From Sphagnum magellanicum (taxonomy: Eukaryota > Streptophyta > Sphagnopsida > Sphagnales > Sphagnaceae): a stretch of DNA of 64,000 bases. Both the position numbers and the translations under genes were made by a program. This document shows positions 60,780 through 64,000 of the stretch, piece by piece. Numbering within the stretch: the first letter of the stretch is position 1; every line of letters starts with the position of its first letter. The DNA is taken from assembly GCA_021904315.1 (NCBI GenBank), contig CM038911.1, forward strand, positions 11,319,390 to 11,383,389, given 5' to 3'. The notes beneath the pieces were generated by a model that searched no databases, had not been told where the DNA came from, and saw only the letters and a program-made list of their open reading frames with translations.

Positions 60780-61900
60780 CAAGAGACCAAGTCTACTCAA
60801 GAGAGGTAGGTGCAAATGTGATCAGTTGATAACACAATGTCAACTTGCCAATGAAAAAACTAAAGGGAAGGGGGTGGAAGGACATGGGTTTGTTCAAATG
60901 AAACATGACCTTTTTTTTTTGCAATGGAATTGAAGGCAATTCGAGCCACATGATGGGATGCAATCCATTCCCCACCATGGGAATACCAAAGAAAGTGGGT
61001 CCTTACAAGATCTAAAGGTTGGTCACAATGCAATGGGTCACCTTGAGAGTTAATGGTTGGGGGAGGCCCAACTTGGTGCACAAGGTATTAGAAAAACATC
61101 AAAGGGTAAGTGGAAAGGTGGAACGATTGGGCGAGTAAAAAATTAAGCACCCACCCCTAGGTTTTTGCAATATTTCATGCATGCATGGTGCAAATCAAAA
61201 GCCATGTCAAAGATGATGTTGGAAAAAAAATGGTCATGTAATTTGTTTGAAATGTTTTCCTAAAACAATTTAATCCCATTTTAACAAATTGCCATGAAAG
61301 GAAAAAACACATGCCACTATATCCGAGGGGAGGAATTCTTGTGCCAACTTCAAATGGGCTTGGAAGGGGAATGGACCAAAATCACTGACACCTATTGCTT
61401 CTAATAAGAACAAGCAATGATCTAATAGGAATTTAGTAACAATGATAGGTGCAACAAGTGCCCAATTCCCTAGATAGGCTGCTAGTGCAATGAGTTTTGT
61501 GCAAATGAGGTTGAACCCCCCATAAGAGATGGGGAAAATGACATGTTGACTCATCAAAAGGGCATACAAGTAATCCAAAAAACTTAAGCCCAATAATTTC
61601 CTCAAGATTTGCAAGAAGGTCGATTGAGTCGAAAGAAACGAACTAATGTTGAAAAACTAATGAAGGAATGGAGGGAAACAATAGAGTAGGTAGGAGGGTT
61701 TCTATGCAAAACATTGAAAGAGGATCCTGAAAGTAACTTGGACATCCCCCAACCTTAGAAGTGCTTTTGCATGACGAACATGTTCATTTTACACATCTTG
61801 CAAGAAAGAAGAAGAAAAAGAAATAAACCCAAATGGGATGCCCAAAACCCTAATGCCATTTGATGGGCAACAAATATTGATGGGAGGAAAGCAACTAAGG
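60780..61900 (-). pseudogene. Decayed reverse transcriptase of a non-L1 retroelement with C-terminal His/Cys region
   Basis: Reading right to left: VLGIPFG-like (~61845), NEHVRHAKALLRLGDVQVTF, QCFA, stop, KPSYLLY (61790-61680), then LLGLSFLDYLYALLMSQHV, FPISYGGFNLICTKLIALAA and YLGNWALVAPIIVTKFL (61614-61270), and HFLWYSHGGEWIASHHVARI followed by AFNSIAKKKGHVSFEQTHVL (~61010-60880). The last block corresponds to the degenerate Cys/His motif that precedes a nuclease-like domain in a family of plant/algal retroelement polyproteins (recalled). Stops and frameshifts throughout. The polymerase catalytic core upstream (>61.9 kb) was not legible. Confidence 0.65.
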
Positions 61901-62267
61901 GCTAAATCATAAGATGACCAAGTAAAACACTTAGGAAGCTATACCATGAGCTTCAAAAAAGCCAATTGAAAAACAAAATGATCAAAAGCAAAAATGAGCG
62001 ATAAAAACCAAACCAATGATGTGAATGTTGTTTGCAAAGGAAGGTCATATCTAGGTTATAACCAAAATTAACTAATTATTCTTAATTATGGATGATCAAC
62101 ACTTCCACTAAATCACAAAATTGAAAAGAATATGAAAAAGAAAGAAAAATTTGTAATGCATTAAACAATTGCAAATTTATCACCTTGTGATTAGAGGTAC
62201 CTATTGTGATCTATATTAGTTTTTTGAATCTTGAGGGGTGCCTTCCAATTTCAGAATTATTTTTAAT

Positions 62268-62573
62268 AATGAGCCTTTTTAATTAGCCCATCACAAAAAA
62301 AATGTTTTGAAACTTTGGAGACTCCTCAATATGTAACCATGGTTCAAACTAAGAACCATGGTTATATATCAATGATGGGGAATTATTTGAATTTACAAAG
62401 AATCATTAGTTCTTTTTTGCAATGAACCTCTTGATTAGCCCATCATAAAAAAAAGGTATGAAACTTTAAATACTCACCCCCAATATGTAACCATGGTTCA
62501 AAATTGAGAGCATGGTTATATATCAGTGTTGGGCAAGTATTTGAATTTTCAAAGAGTCATTATTTTTTTATTT
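62268..62573. repeat. Tandem duplication, 153-bp unit
   Basis: Unit 1 from 62268 and unit 2 from 62421 share AATGA(G/A)CCT, GATTAGCCCATCA, GAAACTTT, AATATGTAACCATGGTTCAAA, CATGGTTATATATCA and ATTTGAATTT in order. Each contains the palindrome AACCATGGTT. Confidence 0.8.
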
Positions 62574-64000
62574 TTTAATATTTCAAAATTAGAAAACTGT
62601 CAATTTTGGTTATTTGAAAAAAAATTAGAATAAAAATAATCATTAGTCCCAAAAACCTTCAAGAACTTGTGGATTTATGGTCAATTGTTATTTTATTTTA
62701 AAATATTTTTTACATTTGTGATTACATACTAGAACTGAGTCTTTGAGAATTGTGGTTATGAATCCTTAGAATTGATTTGATAACCCATGGTTATCTGTTC
62801 TTGTTTTAAATAACTGCCCAACACTATCGGATCTTGAGATTTCTTTTGGGGAACCATGGTTATGAATCCCAAGGACCACCCTTATAACCAGCTGCTAAGG
62901 GTCGATAATCTAATTATGTTTCCAATAACCATGCAATATAAAGATTAGTAATGTGGGCGGTTATTTAAATCAACACTAAACCCCAGCCAACCAGGTATCA
63001 AAGTTGATAATCGTAGTTGAACACAAAAATCAAATACTTATTTCATGACATGGTTATGAAAAAAATCAAATACTTGGTTATGACATATAATTGTAATTAT
63101 TGTTTTTAGAGTGAAATAACCTCCAGTTCTTTATGGAACCTAATGATTTTTTGATGTTTTTCAAATACCCTGGCCTAGCAATTCTTTGATCCTAACTTTC
63201 CTCAAATTTATAGACCCTACGATTATTACCAAAATCAAATAACCACCCATCGGAAATGACATTGTGTGGCTCGTATCTAGGTTTTTAATTTTAAACTTTT
63301 GGGTTGAAAATTTGGGTGCAAAAAGGATGATTCTAGTTGTTGACAACTTGTTAGGGTTTACAATAATTTTAATGCCATGATGAAGATTAAGATAGTCCAT
63401 GAGAAAAATTCCATAGCATTATAATTCACCAAGACCTTTGACAATTAAACATATAATAGTTTAATAAATGATTATTCACTATGAATGCGTTCATGGTTTT
63501 TGTATATTTCACAATTGATTTTTGATTATAAAAAAAAAATCTAGTTTTTTTTTTCTATTAGGCTAAGAAAGTATTGTGTTTTGGAGTGGATGGGGTGAAT
63601 GTGTTTCAAAGTGGGAAAATAAGAGTCACAAAATAGATCAAGGATTCTCGGGCACCATTTATAATGGGTGTTCATTGTGTTGCCCATAGGGCAAACTTGG
63701 CAATCCAATCCTTGGAGAATTTGACCTTCATTGGATGAATTGAAAGCTTCATGATGAACATGTATGGCTATTTCATAGCCTAGACTGGCATTTGGAATTT
63801 CAAAAATTAGTTTAAACCTTGGAGACAAAGGGGGATAAGATTTTTAAAAATCTTAAAACATAGTGGATGTCATTGTTGGAGCCTTTGAAAAGGATTATGG
63901 CATAATACCATCCATTGCTTGTAATGATGCAAGCGGATTGTAATACAAACTAGGTGGCAAAAATGATTTTCTTTTCTTGTCTTTTCATGTTTCTAAATTG
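62574..64000. other. AT-rich spacer with an unassigned frame
   Basis: No recognised gene. A minus frame at 63541-63828 (95 codons) has mixed composition but no motif I know; possibly part of an upstream retroelement remnant. Confidence 0.35.

Noticed and set aside
1..64000. tRNA or rRNA genes
   Set aside because: I looked for GGTTCRAATCC-type B boxes with cloverleaf context and for rRNA landmarks and found none.

Overview
The window looks like a low-gene-density piece of a streptophyte (probably land-plant) nuclear chromosome. Reasons: spliceosomal GT..AG introns of roughly 80-500 bases, a plastid-targeted class I aldolase, a nuclear copy of the Ycf45-type P-loop NTPase, Myb/SANT, APH1 and LIMR proteins of plant type, and very AT-rich spacers full of decayed transposons. 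I could not settle the lineage from sequence alone; moss, liverwort, fern or gymnosperm are all possible.

Layout. 1-310: first coding exon of a Myb/SANT-like gene (-), running off the left edge. 8.9-12.6 kb: complete 10-exon Ycf45/SPD1-like P-loop ATPase gene (-). 14.4-15.2 kb: two small inverted-repeat elements. 16.4-18.5 kb: dead hAT transposase (+) with a BED finger. 19.5-21.1 kb: dead HARBI1-type transposase (-). 21.6-28.7 kb: dead L1-type LINE (-), interrupted in ORF1 and lacking the reverse transcriptase core. 29.5-30.6 kb: large inverted repeat. 31.9-33.9 kb: 6-exon APH1 gene (+). 35.7-40.3 kb: 14-exon LIMR/LMBR1 gene (+). 43.8-46.3 kb: 6-exon plastid fructose-bisphosphate aldolase gene (-), convergent with the LIMR gene. 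47.1-64 kb: mostly AT-rich, with a second copy of the 14.4-kb MITE, a pair of ~0.83-kb elements with shared ends and different cores, a long hairpin at 55.1 kb, a possible CACTA end, a transposon-like tandem duplication, and a dead reverse transcriptase of a second retroelement family (60.8-61.9 kb, -).

For four genes I rebuilt full exon structures by hand. Every splice site is GT..AG, phases agree, and each total coding length is divisible by three: 530 aa (Ycf45-like), 273 aa (APH1), 514 aa (LIMR), 394 aa (aldolase). These genes are unrelated housekeeping functions (plastid biogenesis, gamma-secretase, membrane trafficking/transport, Calvin cycle); nothing suggests an operon-like or cluster function.

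No clearly new biological system was proven here. The best leads are the ~1.1-kb inverted repeat at 29.5-30.6 kb and the 55.1-kb hairpin (possible small-RNA sources), the paired 0.83-kb elements, the TAA-flanked MITE pair in the same window as a HARBI1 remnant, and an extra 16-residue stretch in APH1 before its GxGHG motif.
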